Below, piece after piece: positions 9,318 through 19,107 of a stretch of 64,000 nt of DNA; positions within the stretch are counted from its first letter, which is position 1, and every line of letters starts with the position of its first letter. The notes beneath the pieces were generated by a model. That model searched no databases. It was not told the origin of the DNA and worked only from the letters and a program-made list of their open reading frames with translations. The DNA lies in the NCBI GenBank assembly GCA_963847675.1, contig CAWKAP010000011.1, positions 1 to 64,000 of the forward strand, given 5' to 3'. This DNA comes from JADJWR01 sp963847675 (GTDB lineage Bacteria > Pseudomonadota > Gammaproteobacteria > Burkholderiales > Burkholderiaceae_F). Made by a program: the position numbers and the translations under genes.

Positions 9318-10883
9318 CTAGTTGCTTGCGCCATTCTTCAGGCTGAACAGATACAGCGTTGCCTTGCCATAGTCGGCTAACCCGCCGAAGTCCAGCCGGT
9401 CGACTTCCTCGCCAAGCTTTGAAAGGCGGCGACGGATCGTTCGTTCCTTGTCGTCCTGGTATTCAAACGAGTAGATGAGCCACACCCGCCGCGCCGTCGG
9501 TGGAAGGGCCGCGGCGACATCGTCTGCCGGGGTGGTGATCTCAATGAGTGCAGGCAGATCGACACGACCATGGCGATCCGCAAGGCTGGCGTGATAGCGG
9601 AACGGAAGCGCCGCGCTTGCCCGGTGAATGACGATCGCATCGCCCGGCTTCACATTTGCCCTCAGGTGGGCGACAAGCGGCGCCCAGCCTGGCTTGGTCT
9701 GCGTCGTGAAGTAGGGCACGAGGTGCCAGCCTGTCACTGCCAGGAAGAAAACTGCGATTGCGGCTCGCAGTCGTGTGGAGCGCAGACTGCCTGTCGCAAC
9801 TGCGATCGCGACGAACAGCGGTGCAGCGATCCAGAGAAGCGCCCGATCCAGATAGACGGGCCGCCACTGGCTGATTCCGAGGGCGAGGGCAAGGGGGCCG
9901 AAGGCAAAGAGCAGCAACAACGCCAGGGTCGCCCGCTTATCGCGCGCGAATGCGCCTGCGCGGATGAGAAGGAACAGCGCCGCGACGCCGGCCAGGAGCG
10001 ACAGCGTGAGACCGGGCGGGCCGAAGGTCATCTTCAACAAATCGCTCTGCATGCCCTGCAGGCTCGGCGGCGTGATCCAGTAGCCGGCGCTGACGCGGCC
10101 CAGTTGCCTGAGAAGGAACGGCAGCCAGGGCAACCAGAGCGCCAGCGCCAGCAGCCCGGTCAGCGCAAAGGGAATCAGCGAAGCAGGTCTTCCCTGGCCG
10201 TGGCGGAGCCAAAGCGCAAGCACGGCGATCGACAGCACGCCCGGCAACAGCACGCCGAGGTTCTGCGCCAGCATTGCCGCCGCGATGGCCATCGCGATGA
10301 CCAGCCAGGCGACCACGATGGACAGCCGATCCGGCCGCTTCCGGATCTGTGCCGGGCTGGCCAGCAGTCGTCCCGGCTCGTTGGCCAGCCAGGTGAATGC
10401 GGCGAGGGCGGTCGTGGTCGCGAAGGCGAGCGGGGAATACATGCGCGCCTCCTGGCCGTAGAACACCTGGAAGGGGGCGAGTGCGAAGAGCAGGCCCGCC
10501 AGCAGTCCCACGGCCCGCCCTCCGGCGATGCAGCCCAGAGTGGCCGTCGCCGCGGCGGCCAGCGCACCAAAGACCGCCGAGGGTAGGCGCAGCGCGAAGA
10601 CGGTCGTCTCCACCTTCAGCACGAAGTGCAGGATCAGGTAATAGAGCGGCGGGTGGAAGTCCGCGCCCGTGTTCCAGACCACTTCCTTGACGGAAAGCCT
10701 GGGGTCGGCCATCTGGAGGCTGTAGGCCTCGTCGAGCCAGATCGACTCCGCATCGAGCTGAAACAGTCGGACGCCCAGCGCGACGGCGAAGACGAGCAGG
10801 ATTACGGCCGCGTTGCCCGCGAACTCGCTGGAATGCGGCGCCATCGGGCCCTGCGCGTTGGCCCGGAGTGTCGGGACCCTCAT
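9318..10883 (-). CDS. GT-C family membrane glycosyltransferase (GT39/ArnT-like)
   Basis: 521 residues, about 11-12 hydrophobic segments with a soluble C-terminal domain (from about residue 400). The first extracytoplasmic loop has the GT-C acidic motif ESIWLDEAYS (about residues 45-54), followed by DFHPPLYYLILHFVL and FYGQEARMYSPLAF, all typical of bacterial GT39/PMT-like enzymes using polyprenyl-phosphate sugars at the outer face of the inner membrane. Frame intact. ATG at 10883 overlaps the stop of the preceding gene (ATGA), so the two are translationally coupled. Acceptor (lipid, protein or glycan) cannot be told from sequence. Confidence 0.8.
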   Translation of the reverse strand: MRVPTLRANAQGPMAPHSSEFAGNAAVILLVFAVALGVRLFQLDAESIWLDEAYSLQMADPRLSVKEVVWNTGADFHPPLYYLILHFVLKVETTVFALRLPSAVFGALAAAATATLGCIAGGRAVGLLAGLLFALAPFQVFYGQEARMYSPLAFATTTALAAFTWLANEPGRLLASPAQIRKRPDRLSIVVAWLVIAMAIAAAMLAQNLGVLLPGVLSIAVLALWLRHGQGRPASLIPFALTGLLALALWLPWLPFLLRQLGRVSAGYWITPPSLQGMQSDLLKMTFGPPGLTLSLLAGVAALFLLIRAGAFARDKRATLALLLLFAFGPLALALGISQWRPVYLDRALLWIAAPLFVAIAVATGSLRSTRLRAAIAVFFLAVTGWHLVPYFTTQTKPGWAPLVAHLRANVKPGDAIVIHRASAALPFRYHASLADRHGRVDLPALIEITTPADDVAAALPPTARRVWLIYSFEYQDDKERTIRRRLSKLGEEVDRLDFGGLADYGKATLYLFSLKNGASN

Positions 10884-12478
10884 TCGAGCCGCCAGATGGC
10901 GCCGTCGGCCGTTTTCACCATCGGCACCAGGCGGAATACGCCGTCGAGATCCTTGGCCGTCGGGTCTTCGTCGTCACAGCGGAAGGCTTCGACGAAGTAC
11001 AGGTCATCGCCGCGCGCCGGGCCGTACGGTGTCGGTGCGCGCAGGAGTTGTTCGATCTGCCGGCGCGCGAACTCGTCGCTGACGCGACGCCATTCGGCAA
11101 TCACGAAGCGGGTGACGAACCGCTCGGGCTGCCCGGAGGTCAGCCAGACGAAGCCGCGGGCGTTGGTCAGCACCGGGCCGCGAAAGTCGAACTGCCGCAC
11201 GACTGGCCGGAGTTCGGTGTACCAGTCACCGTACTGGTAACCCGCGCGGCCCTGCTGGATGCGGCCGACGAGATCCGCGGTCCTCACCGTGGGCACCGCG
11301 AGCAGCACGGCAGCCGTTGCAAGCGAAATGGCGGCCGCAGGTGCAGCGCCTAGACGAGGGACGAAGGCATCCAGCACGGTGACGACAAACATCACGAGCA
11401 CCGGGGCGAGCACGCTCATGTAGCGGTGCAGGCCCCACGCGGTGCTGGTGACGGATGCAAGCAGCGTCAGCGCCAGGTACAGGAGTGCGAACACGGCGAG
11501 CGCGAGTACGGCGCGGTTGCGCCGTGCGAAGGCAGGTTGCGTGACCGCCGCCGTGACGAGGCCCGCCATCACGACACCGACCAGTCCGGCGAAAGCCAGC
11601 GAACGCAGCGAGAGGGGCACGGACTCCGGCACGAACCAGTTGGTCACCTTTTCCAGCGTCCGCGGGCCGGCATCGAGCAGGTATTCCATCGGCGAGAGAT
11701 AGGTGATGCGTGCGCCCGCCAGCGTTCCGGTCGCGATCAGGTTGCGCAGCAGCCAGAGCGACAGCGGCAAGGCTGCAGCACCCACCAGCGCAAGCCGGCG
11801 GGCGCAGGCACCTCGCTCGGCCTGCCGGCAGCGTAGGAGGACGAACAGACCCCACGCGCCCAGAACCGCAACGCCCTGATACTTGGCCAGGGTGGCCAGC
11901 GCGGCGAGCAGTACCCCTCCGGCAAAGGCGCGCTCGTCGCCATCCAGCCAGCGGGCGGCCAGCGCCATGGAATGCAGGCTGATGGCGAGCAGGAGGGCGT
12001 CCGACCGGACTTCGCTGAATAACTCGAGCACGGGATGCAGCACCGCGCAGCCGAGGACACCGAGTGCGATCAGCCACCGGCTGGCCACGGCCGAGCGAAG
12101 CCACTGGAGCACGGCCCACATGAACCAGAAGGCGGTGATCGCGTTGACCAGCCATGCGGCCCAGCGCAGTTCCATGCCGACCGCGAGGAAGGCGCCGACG
12201 AAGGCCGGGTAAAGCGGCGGCCAATACGGCTGCGGACTGCCGTCGAAGGAGAGAAAGCCGAGGCCGCTCGCGAGACTGCGCGCTGCAGCGAGTGCGGATG
12301 CGCCGTCGGAATTGGCGGCCAGTTCGGTTCGAAAGGTGATGGCCGCGATCGCCGCGGCGTAAGCCAGCGCGACGAGCAGGACGGTTACCGCCGGCATTGC
12401 CCCCGAGGCGGGCCGTCCGTCGCTGGGGCGGTAGGGCGGCGCCGGCATCGGGCGATGATTCGAGGCGGGAACAGACAA
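10880..12478 (-). CDS. GT-C-like polytopic membrane protein
   Basis: 532 residues with many membrane spans and a short soluble C-terminal domain (LRPVVRQFDFRGPVLTNAR). N-terminal loop contains NSDGASALAAARSL and PYWPPLYPAFVGAFLAVGM, a variant of the GT39-like loop that carries the catalytic acidic residues. Middle: LALSIHSM-like helices and an extended loop ARITYLSPMEYLLDAG. Likely a mannosyltransferase-like membrane transferase working with the next gene, which starts inside its stop codon. It diverges from the plus-strand gene at 12654; the 175 bases between must hold two promoters. Family assignment is by general architecture only. Confidence 0.65.
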   Translation of the reverse strand: MSVPASNHRPMPAPPYRPSDGRPASGAMPAVTVLLVALAYAAAIAAITFRTELAANSDGASALAAARSLASGLGFLSFDGSPQPYWPPLYPAFVGAFLAVGMELRWAAWLVNAITAFWFMWAVLQWLRSAVASRWLIALGVLGCAVLHPVLELFSEVRSDALLLAISLHSMALAARWLDGDERAFAGGVLLAALATLAKYQGVAVLGAWGLFVLLRCRQAERGACARRLALVGAAALPLSLWLLRNLIATGTLAGARITYLSPMEYLLDAGPRTLEKVTNWFVPESVPLSLRSLAFAGLVGVVMAGLVTAAVTQPAFARRNRAVLALAVFALLYLALTLLASVTSTAWGLHRYMSVLAPVLVMFVVTVLDAFVPRLGAAPAAAISLATAAVLLAVPTVRTADLVGRIQQGRAGYQYGDWYTELRPVVRQFDFRGPVLTNARGFVWLTSGQPERFVTRFVIAEWRRVSDEFARRQIEQLLRAPTPYGPARGDDLYFVEAFRCDDEDPTAKDLDGVFRLVPMVKTADGAIWRLE

Positions 12479-12653
12479 CGGATCAGTGCTGCTTCATTGA
12501 AGAGGAAATGGAACTTCGGCTTTCTGCCAGCAGGACCAGAACGGTCGGCCCGATGATATCGGCCGGCCCTTCGGCGCCGCTGCCAGCCGCCGGGCGGTGC
12601 GACCGGCGGCCCTGCGTCGTCTACGACCGGCGCCGGAAGCGGCGAGTCAGGCG

Positions 12654-14116
12654 ATGACCGGCCTCGTTGCCGTTCCGCGGATGATCTGGGCCGGAGCGGG
12701 CGCCCTTGCGATCGTTGCCGTGGCCGCGACGGCCGGCAGCCTGTTCGAACTGGCGTGGACCGGAGGCCGTGGGCTCGGTATTGCGGCGCTTGCGGCCGGC
12801 GCTTGCGTTGCGGGCCTCGCCGCATGGAGCGCTCGGCAGGTCCGCTCGGCGCTTGCGGCGGTTTCCAGCCGCGTCGGGCGACTGCATCCCGGGCGAACGC
12901 TTGTCGTGATCCTGCTTGCCGGCATCGCGCTTCGGCTTGCGGCCGTTGCGGCGGTGGACCAGGTTGCGGTTCTTCCCGACGGCGAGGCCTACCTGCAACT
13001 GGCGTGGCGGCTGGCGGAAGGCGGCGGCTACGTCGACCGCAACGGTGATCTCGCCTTCTGGCCGCCGGGGTACCCGCTGTTGCTGGCGGCGCTTGGCAAC
13101 CTGCTCGGGCCCGAGCGCTCGCTGGCGGTCGTCGTGGTCCTGAACATGGGGTCGTATGTCGTAGCCGCCCTTGCGGCCTACGTGATGGGGGCAGTGCTCT
13201 TCGGCCGCGCCGCCGGGCTGGGTGCGGCCGCCGTGGTGTCGGTTTGCCCCAGCCTGGTGCTTGCCACGCCGGTCGTGTCGAGGGGGCTTGCGGCGTTGGC
13301 GTTGCTGACCCTGTGCGTGGCGCTTTACGTGTACGCGCGAGCACGCGAGGAAGGGCGGCTCGATGCGGCGAACTGCGCGTTGCTTCTGATCTGCGGACTC
13401 ATGGCCGGCAGTGCGGGCCTCGTTCAGCCGGCGCTGCTGGCACTGCCGGTGATCTTCGCGGCAGGCGAGGTGCTGCACCCGAGCACGCTGCGCGCCGGCG
13501 TCTTCCGGCTGGGGTTGCTCTGCGTGGGCGCCATGCTCGTCGTTGTGCCCTGGCTGGCGCGAAACGAACAGGTACTCGGCATCACGGCGTCGGTGGTGAG
13601 CAGCGGTGGTGTCGTTTTCTATCGGGCCAACGATCCGCAGGCTGTGGCTGGTGGTGGCGAGACCCAGGTCTCGCTGATGTCGCTGCCCGAGCAGGAGCGT
13701 TCGGCGCAGGGCTACCGGCTTGCGGCGCAGTGGATTGCGCGGGAGCCGCACCGGTTTCTGCTGCTGTGCTGGGAGCGGCTGCTCGGTTTCGCGAGTGGAG
13801 ACTCCGCGACGGCGGCGAGCGCCCCGGTTGCCGGCGACGGGCGCATGCCGGTATCCGATCCGGTTCTTGCGGCCTCCGGCAGCGCAGCCGGGCTCGCGAT
13901 CTGGCTGCTGGTCCTCGTCGCGCTGGCGAGCGGGGCCGTGCAGTCGGCGTCGCCTCCGGGCGCATGGGTCGTGGCCGCGGCCTGCCTTTACGTGGCGGCG
14001 ATGAGTTCGATTGCCGGTGGCGATTCCCACGATCACGTGTCCATCGCCGCGCTGCTTGCCGTGCTGGGCAGTGCCGTGCTGGCTCCGGCGCGGGTGCCCG
14101 GGCATGGAGCCGTTAG
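12654..14116 (+). CDS. GT39-like membrane glycosyltransferase, 3' end frameshifted
   Basis: Polytopic protein of about 487 residues. The GT39-like extracytoplasmic loop is clear: LPDGEAYLQLAWRLAEGGGY and then LAFWPPGYPLLLAAL (about residues 105-145). A large periplasmic segment follows the last conserved helices (VFYRANDPQAVAGG, REPHRFLLLCWERLLGF). Its frame stays open for another 2.4 kb through unrelated genes, which is not credible. A stop in a neighbouring frame at 14114-14116 (ending GARAWSR) lies 13 bases into gtrA, so I infer one indel near 14000-14100. Start ATG 12654 is preferred over 12597, whose extension is Arg/Pro-rich and unlike a membrane protein start. Confidence 0.7.
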
Positions 14117-14517
14117 CGGCCGGGGCGCGCCCGCCGCTGATGCAGTTCATCGACTTCGCCGCCGTGGGGGTGGTCGGGACGTCGGCGCACTTCGCGACGT
14201 TGATCTTCCTCGTTCAGTCTTACGGCTGGGCGCCGACGACCGCGACCACCGCGGGGTTCCTGGTCGGTGCAATCGTCAACTACGCGCTGAACCATCGCCT
14301 CACCTTCCGCAGCAACGCGCCGCACCTGCGGGCCGCGCCGCGCTTCCTGGCGATCGCGTTCTTCAGCATGCTGCTGAACCTGGCGATCGTGTGGCTGCTC
14401 GTGGTCGGCAACGATGTTCATTACCTGATCGGGCAGGCTGTTTCCACGCTGATCGTGCTTGTGGTGAACTTCGTTGCAAACCGGATCCTGACCTTCGGCG
14501 CGCCCCGCGCCGGGTAA
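14104..14517 (+). CDS. gtrA: GtrA family membrane protein
   Basis: 137 residues with four hydrophobic helices, the size of GtrA/PF04138 proteins that help translocate undecaprenyl-phosphate-linked sugars. Typical pattern: FIDFAAVGVVGTSAHFATL, then GAIVNYALNHRLTFRSNA and the closing VNFVANRILTFG. It could start at ATG 14104 or at ATG 14140 (MQFIDF); the second removes an unusual polar leader. It overlaps the end of the upstream GT39-like gene. The matching lipid-sugar synthase GtrB is encoded 2.3 kb downstream at 16845. Confidence 0.82.
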   Translation: MEPLAAGARPPLMQFIDFAAVGVVGTSAHFATLIFLVQSYGWAPTTATTAGFLVGAIVNYALNHRLTFRSNAPHLRAAPRFLAIAFFSMLLNLAIVWLLVVGNDVHYLIGQAVSTLIVLVVNFVANRILTFGAPRAG

Positions 14518-14655
14518 CGCCTCGGAAGACCAGGTCGTTCGGGTTCTCGTTTAGGTCAACCCCAGGCGACAGTCTTCTGCCAGAGAAGGTACATTTCCAA
14601 GATCTTGCTCGACTTGGCGCTTGGTGCTCGGTGGGCTTACATGTAAGGAGCACTC

Positions 14656-15705
14656 TTGACAACGCGAAATCGAACCGCCGTCGTCACCGGCGTCACCGGC
14701 CAGGACGGGGCCTACCTCGCGCAGCTCTTGCTGGAGAAGGGCTACACCGTCTTCGGCACCTACCGGCGCACCAGCTCGGTCAATTTCTGGCGCGTCGAGG
14801 AACTCGGCATCCGCCATCACCCCAACCTGCACCTGACCGAATACGACCTCACCGACGCCGGCGCGTCGCTGAACCTGATCAACCGCACCAAGCCCGACGA
14901 GGTCTACAACCTCGCCGCACAGAGCTTCGTCGGCGTCTCGTTCGAGCAGCCGACCACCACCGCGCACATCACCGGGCTCGGCGCGCTGAACCTGCTCGAG
15001 GCGATCCGCATCCTCGATCCGGGTGCCCGCTACTACCAGGCCTCGACCTCGGAGATGTTCGGCCACGTGCAGGCGATCCCGCAGGACGAGAAGACGCCGT
15101 TCTACCCGCGCAGCCCGTACGGCGTGGCCAAGCTCTTCGCCCACTGGATGACGGTCAACTACCGCGAGAGCTACGACATCTTCGGCGCCAGCGGGATTCT
15201 CTTCAACCACGAGTCGCCGCTGCGCGGGCTGGAGTTCGTCACCCGCAAGATCACCGACGGCGCGGCGAAGATCAAGCTCGGCAAGCTCGACGGCATCGAG
15301 CTGGGCAACCTCGACGCGCGGCGCGACTGGGGCTTCGCCCGCGAGTACGTCGAGGGCATGTACCTGATGCTGCAGGCGCCCGCGCCGGAGACCTTCGTGC
15401 TGGCCACCGGCCGGACCGAGACGGTGCGCGACTTCGCCACCATGGCCTTCCGTGCCGCCGGGATGACGATCGAGTGGCGCGGCGAGGGACTGCACGAGAC
15501 CGCGGTCGACACCGCCAGCGGCAGGACGGTGGTCCGCATCAACCGCAAGTACTACCGGCCGGCCGAGGTCGACCTGCTCATCGGCGATCCGGCCAAGGCC
15601 AGCGAGAAGCTCGGCTGGCGCACCCAGACCACGCTCGAGGAACTGTGCCGGATGATGGTCGAGGCCGACCTGCGCCGCAACAGCAACGGCGGATCGATCT
15701 TCTAG
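14656..15705 (+). CDS. gmd: GDP-mannose 4,6-dehydratase
   Basis: Extended SDR enzyme, 349 residues, converting GDP-D-mannose to GDP-4-keto-6-deoxy-mannose. NADP motif GVTGQDGAYLAQLL, cofactor/arginine region YRRTSSVNFWR, NLAAQSFVGVSF, the catalytic STSEMFG with YPRSPYGVAK (Tyr-x3-Lys), and NHESPLRGLEFVTRKIT. All catalytic landmarks are present and the frame is intact. The start is TTG at 14656, chosen because AAGGAG lies 7 bases upstream and no ATG/GTG nearby fits. The rmd-like gene follows 8 bases downstream, so the pair makes GDP-D-rhamnose or a related 6-deoxyhexose. Confidence 0.92.
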   Translation: MTTRNRTAVVTGVTGQDGAYLAQLLLEKGYTVFGTYRRTSSVNFWRVEELGIRHHPNLHLTEYDLTDAGASLNLINRTKPDEVYNLAAQSFVGVSFEQPTTTAHITGLGALNLLEAIRILDPGARYYQASTSEMFGHVQAIPQDEKTPFYPRSPYGVAKLFAHWMTVNYRESYDIFGASGILFNHESPLRGLEFVTRKITDGAAKIKLGKLDGIELGNLDARRDWGFAREYVEGMYLMLQAPAPETFVLATGRTETVRDFATMAFRAAGMTIEWRGEGLHETAVDTASGRTVVRINRKYYRPAEVDLLIGDPAKASEKLGWRTQTTLEELCRMMVEADLRRNSNGGSIF

Positions 15706-15713
15706 GCCTGCCG

Positions 15714-16592
15714 ATGACCCGGGTCCTCGTCACCGGACTGTCCGGCTTCACCGGCCCGTACCTGGCGCGTGCGCTCGAAGCGGCCGGCCACGAGGCGCAC
15801 GGCGCCGACGTGACCAGCGGCTTCGACCTGCTCGCGCCGGCGAGCCTGAGCGCTGCACTCGACGCGCTGCGCCCCGACTACGTGGTTCACCTGGCCGCGC
15901 TCAGCGCGGTGACCCATGCCAACGCGGCCGAGCTCTACGCAGTCAACGCGGTGGGCACGGGGAACCTGCTCGAGGCGATCGCCAAGGCCGCGCCGGGGGT
16001 GCGCAAGGTGCTGCTGGCGAGCAGCGCCAACGTGTACGGCAACAGCGCGGCCGACCCGATCGACGAGGCCGTGGCGCCGGCGCCGGTGAACCACTACGCG
16101 TGCAGCAAGCTGGCGATGGAGTTCATCGCCCGCACCTGGTTCGAGCGCCTGCCGATCGTGATCGTGAGGCCGTTCAACTACACCGGGCCGGGGCAGACCG
16201 AGCAGTTCCTGGTGCCGAAGCTGGTGGCGCACTACGCGCAGCGCCGGCCGGTGCTCGAACTGGGCAACATCGAAGTCGAGCGGGATTTCTCCGACGTGCG
16301 CATGGTGGCCGACGCCTATGCGCGGCTGCTCATGGCGGACGCGGCCGGCGCCGTGGTCAACGTGTGCTCGGGCGTGGGGCGCAGCCTGCGTTCGATCCTC
16401 GAACAACTGCAGGCGATCACCGCGCACGCGCCGGAGATCCGTGTGGCGCCGCACCTGGTGCGGCGCGCCGAGGTGCACCGGCTGGTTGGCAGCAACCAGA
16501 GGCTGCGCAGCCTGATCGGCGAACCGCGCTACGTCGACTTCGGCGCGTTGCTCGGCGAGATGGTCGCGGCGGCGGCGCCCGCCGGCACCTGA
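15714..16592 (+). CDS. rmd: GDP-6-deoxy-4-keto-mannose reductase-like SDR
   Basis: 292-residue extended SDR: NAD(P) motif VTGLSGFTGPYLARAL, VVHLAALSAVTHAN, catalytic SSANVYG with NHYACSKLAMEF (Tyr-x3-Lys), then RPFNYTGPGQTEQFLVPKLV and RDFSDVRMVADAY. Position straight after gmd and overall size fit Rmd, which reduces the Gmd product to GDP-D-rhamnose. Sequence alone does not exclude a GDP-6-deoxy-talose-forming reductase. Frame intact. After it, 252 bases precede gtrB; that gap shows no convincing gene. Confidence 0.8.
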   Translation: MTRVLVTGLSGFTGPYLARALEAAGHEAHGADVTSGFDLLAPASLSAALDALRPDYVVHLAALSAVTHANAAELYAVNAVGTGNLLEAIAKAAPGVRKVLLASSANVYGNSAADPIDEAVAPAPVNHYACSKLAMEFIARTWFERLPIVIVRPFNYTGPGQTEQFLVPKLVAHYAQRRPVLELGNIEVERDFSDVRMVADAYARLLMADAAGAVVNVCSGVGRSLRSILEQLQAITAHAPEIRVAPHLVRRAEVHRLVGSNQRLRSLIGEPRYVDFGALLGEMVAAAAPAGT

Positions 16593-16844
16593 CGCGCGCG
16601 GCCGGCGCCGACGAGCCCGGTGATCAGCAGGCCCGCGAGGGCCACGCCGAGCAGGCCCTCGAGCGGGGTTAGCACGTAATTGGGACAGTCGGGGTATTCG
16701 CGATAGAGCGCTACCGCGAACTGGGTCAATAAACAAGGGGTCGCGTGCGCGACTCCCACTGCCGCTTTGAGCTGCTCATAAACCAAAGTCCCGACTTTGC
16801 CGGAGAATACTTAACCGCCTCGCCTAGTACCGGAGACCAACGCC

Positions 16845-17855
16845 ATGCCTCTGCTTTCGGTCGTCGTGCCCGCGTACAACGAACAGGAGGTCCTGCCGGA
16901 GTTCCATCGGCGGACCGCCGCGGTGCTCGACGGCATCGGCATGCCGGGCGAGATCATCTACATAAACGACGGCAGCAGGGACGGAACGCTCGATGTGCTG
17001 CGCGAGCTGCGCAGGAACGATCCTCGCGTCGGCATCGTCGACCTGAGCCGCAACTACGGCAAGGAGACCGCGCTCACGGCCGGGCTCGACGCGGCGCGCG
17101 GTGACGCGGTCGTGGTCATCGACGCGGACCTGCAGGATCCGCCCGAGTTGATCCCGGAACTGCTGCGCAAGTGGACCGAGGGCCACGACGTGGTCTATGC
17201 GCAGCGGAGGTCGCGAGCGGGCGAGGGCATGTTGAAGAAGGCGACGGCCTACGCGTTCTATCGCGTGATCCAGAGCATGAGCCGTGTCGAGATACCAGCG
17301 GACACGGGCGATTTCCGCCTGCTGAGCCGGCGTGCGCTCGATGCGCTGAAGCAGCTGCGCGAGCAGCACCGCTTCATGAAGGGGCTGTTCGCGTGGATCG
17401 GCTTTCCGCAGGTGGCCGTTCCGTACCAGCGCGATCCGCGCTTCGCCGGCGAGACGAAGTGGAACTACTGGCGGCTCTGGAACTTCGCCCTCGAGGGGAT
17501 CACGTCGTTCTCGATCGCGCCGCTGAAGATTGCGACCTACCTCGGGGGCAGCATCGCGAGCGTGTCCTTCCTGTATGCGCTCTGGATCATCGGCCGCACG
17601 TTGCTCTGGGGAGATCCGGTGCCGGGCTTTCCGACCCTGATCGTCGTGGTGCTGTTTCTCGGCGGAATTCAGCTCACGTTCCTGGGCGTCATCGGCGAGT
17701 ACCTGGGCCGCATGTTCGACGAGACCAAGCGCCGGCCGCTGTACTTCCTGAAGGGATTGGACCTGCCCGCAGTCGGGGAGCAAGCGACGGTCCCCGCATC
17801 CCTCGAACCCGGAATCACGCGGGCGATCGAGGCGCGCTCCGGGCCGCGGGACTGA
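16845..17855 (+). CDS. gtrB: Polyprenyl-phosphate glycosyltransferase (GT2, GtrB/DPM1-like)
   Basis: 336 residues. N-terminal GT2 domain: VVVPAYNEQEVLPEF, YINDGSRDGT, LSRNYGKETALTAGLDAA and the DxD-type DADLQDPPELIPELL. Then ADTGDFRLLSRRA and the GETKWNYWRLWNFALEG loop, and two C-terminal membrane helices (LGGSIASVSFLYALWII and LIVVVLFLGGIQLTFLG) ending in GEYLGRMFDETKRRP. This is the architecture of GtrB-type enzymes that charge undecaprenyl phosphate with a sugar at the cytoplasmic face. It probably works with the GtrA-like protein at 14104 and with the GT-C enzymes nearby, which use such lipid-linked donors. Confidence 0.88.
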   Translation: MPLLSVVVPAYNEQEVLPEFHRRTAAVLDGIGMPGEIIYINDGSRDGTLDVLRELRRNDPRVGIVDLSRNYGKETALTAGLDAARGDAVVVIDADLQDPPELIPELLRKWTEGHDVVYAQRRSRAGEGMLKKATAYAFYRVIQSMSRVEIPADTGDFRLLSRRALDALKQLREQHRFMKGLFAWIGFPQVAVPYQRDPRFAGETKWNYWRLWNFALEGITSFSIAPLKIATYLGGSIASVSFLYALWIIGRTLLWGDPVPGFPTLIVVVLFLGGIQLTFLGVIGEYLGRMFDETKRRPLYFLKGLDLPAVGEQATVPASLEPGITRAIEARSGPRD

Positions 17856-17873
17856 CGACGTGGTGAAGCTGCC

Positions 17874-19064
17874 TCAGCTTCTGGCCGGGGGGCCGGCGTA
17901 GATCACGTACTCGCCGCGCCTGCCGTTGGCCTCCGCGAGCATCAGCGCATCGGCGAAGAACTTGGCGGCCCAGTTGGGCATCTGCCACGGGTGGTAGCCG
18001 CCGTCGACCGGGTGCGAGCCCTTGATGCCGCCGAGTTCGTCCGCGTCGCCGTCGAGCTTCTGCGTCGACTTCACGAATTCGATCAGGCGCTCGGCGGCCT
18101 CGCGCCAGGCCGCGTTGCCTGTGATCTGGTACAGCCGGCCGAAGTTGATCGCGAGTTGCGCGTCGCCGGTGAGGCAGGACCATTTCACGGTGGGCTGCCA
18201 TTGGGCATTGAAACGGCCCGGCAGCGCGCCGCTCGCCGGCACGGCGGCGCGCATGGCCTCGCCGATGACGATCGCCGCGTCGAGCAACGCCTTGTCTCCG
18301 GTGTAGTGGCCGATCTCGAGCAGGCCGCGCATCGCGTAGGCGATCGTGTGCGTGAAGGGCTGCGTGTTGTCCTGCAGGCAGTTCTCGGCGAGCCAGCCGG
18401 CGGCATTGCGCTGGGTGAGCGCCCAGCGCGCGTTGCGCAGCGCTGCGTCGAGATAGCGCTCGTTGCGGCTGACGTGATAGACGCGCAGCAGCCCCCAGGC
18501 CGAGCGCGTGTTGTAGGTGTTGACCGACTTGCCGGTCATCGGCGAGCCGAAGCGGCGCCAGCAGCCGTCGGCGTCCTGCGCGTCGCACAGCCAGTCGGCG
18601 GCGCGCACCGCGGCGTCGAGGTAGCGCGAGTCGCCTTCCTCCTCGAAGGCGCGCACCCAGCCGAACAGCACCTGGCCGGTGTTGAAGATCGTCGGCTGGT
18701 CCGAGTCGCCGAGCGCGCCGGCGAGCACTCCGCCGCTCGCGTGCTGCACGGCGATCTCCCAGTCGGCCATGCGACGCGCGCGCTGGCGGGCATCGGCATC
18801 GCCGCTGCGCTCGGCGTAGCGATAGAGCGTGGGGATGATGTAGCCGGTCGTCTCCGGGTACGACGGCGCCCATTTCCGGCTGCGCAGAAGGAAGGTCTGC
18901 GACACGCCGTCGTCCGAGGTCTTGTCCTGCGCGCGCTTGAGCCAGTCGATGCAGGCGCGAAGGTGAACGTCGTTGGCCGCCGGGGTCGTGCGCCCGAGAC
19001 CGAACCGCTCGCGCAGCGGGCGCATGCGCTGTTCGAAAGACGAAAGCGGTCCGGTCAATGCCAC
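17874..19064 (-). CDS. Alpha/alpha-toroid (six-hairpin-like) glycan-associated protein
   Basis: 396 residues without signal peptide or membrane helix. Repeating helical hairpins are visible: ACIDWLKRAQD, ETTGYIIPTLYRYAE, GWVRAFEEEGDSRYLDAAVR, AWGLLRVYHVSRNERYLDAA and AMRGLLEIGHYTGDKALLDA. Each ends in a short aromatic/Gly turn, as in six-hairpin glycosidases, glucuronyl epimerase C-terminal domains and cyclase-like toroids. I do not recognise a specific family and see no clear catalytic pair, so function is left open; the setting suggests glycan processing or binding. Its first ~110 codons are duplicated at 19940-20278, on the far side of the FitAB module. Confidence 0.6.
   Translation of the reverse strand: MALTGPLSSFEQRMRPLRERFGLGRTTPAANDVHLRACIDWLKRAQDKTSDDGVSQTFLLRSRKWAPSYPETTGYIIPTLYRYAERSGDADARQRARRMADWEIAVQHASGGVLAGALGDSDQPTIFNTGQVLFGWVRAFEEEGDSRYLDAAVRAADWLCDAQDADGCWRRFGSPMTGKSVNTYNTRSAWGLLRVYHVSRNERYLDAALRNARWALTQRNAAGWLAENCLQDNTQPFTHTIAYAMRGLLEIGHYTGDKALLDAAIVIGEAMRAAVPASGALPGRFNAQWQPTVKWSCLTGDAQLAINFGRLYQITGNAAWREAAERLIEFVKSTQKLDGDADELGGIKGSHPVDGGYHPWQMPNWAAKFFADALMLAEANGRRGEYVIYAGPPARS
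18717..19054 (-). repeat. Direct repeat copy A (5' part of toroid gene)
   Basis: This segment matches 19940-20272 in the same orientation at an estimated ~90% identity or more over about 335 bases, with a short internal deletion in copy B. It is the N-terminal coding part of the intact toroid gene. The two copies bracket the fitB/fitA toxin-antitoxin genes. Edges were placed by eye. Confidence 0.8.
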
Positions 19065-19107
19065 TTCCGGTATCCGGCCAAGACCGACAAGGCGCCGCGC
19101 TGCCCGT

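Noticed and set aside
12597..16592. A single open frame of 1331 codons
   Set aside because: It begins in the GT39-like gene, runs out of frame across gtrA and gmd, and only by chance is in frame with rmd. Both gtrA and gmd have clear family motifs in other frames, so this is a stop-poor GC-rich artefact plus one indel.
16529..16786. Small minus-strand frame whose tail (PLEGLLGVALAGLLITGLVG then AGRARQ) resembles a sorting-signal helix with basic end
   Set aside because: No VPEP-type motif, no signal peptide, and half of it is antisense to the rmd gene; too weak to annotate.
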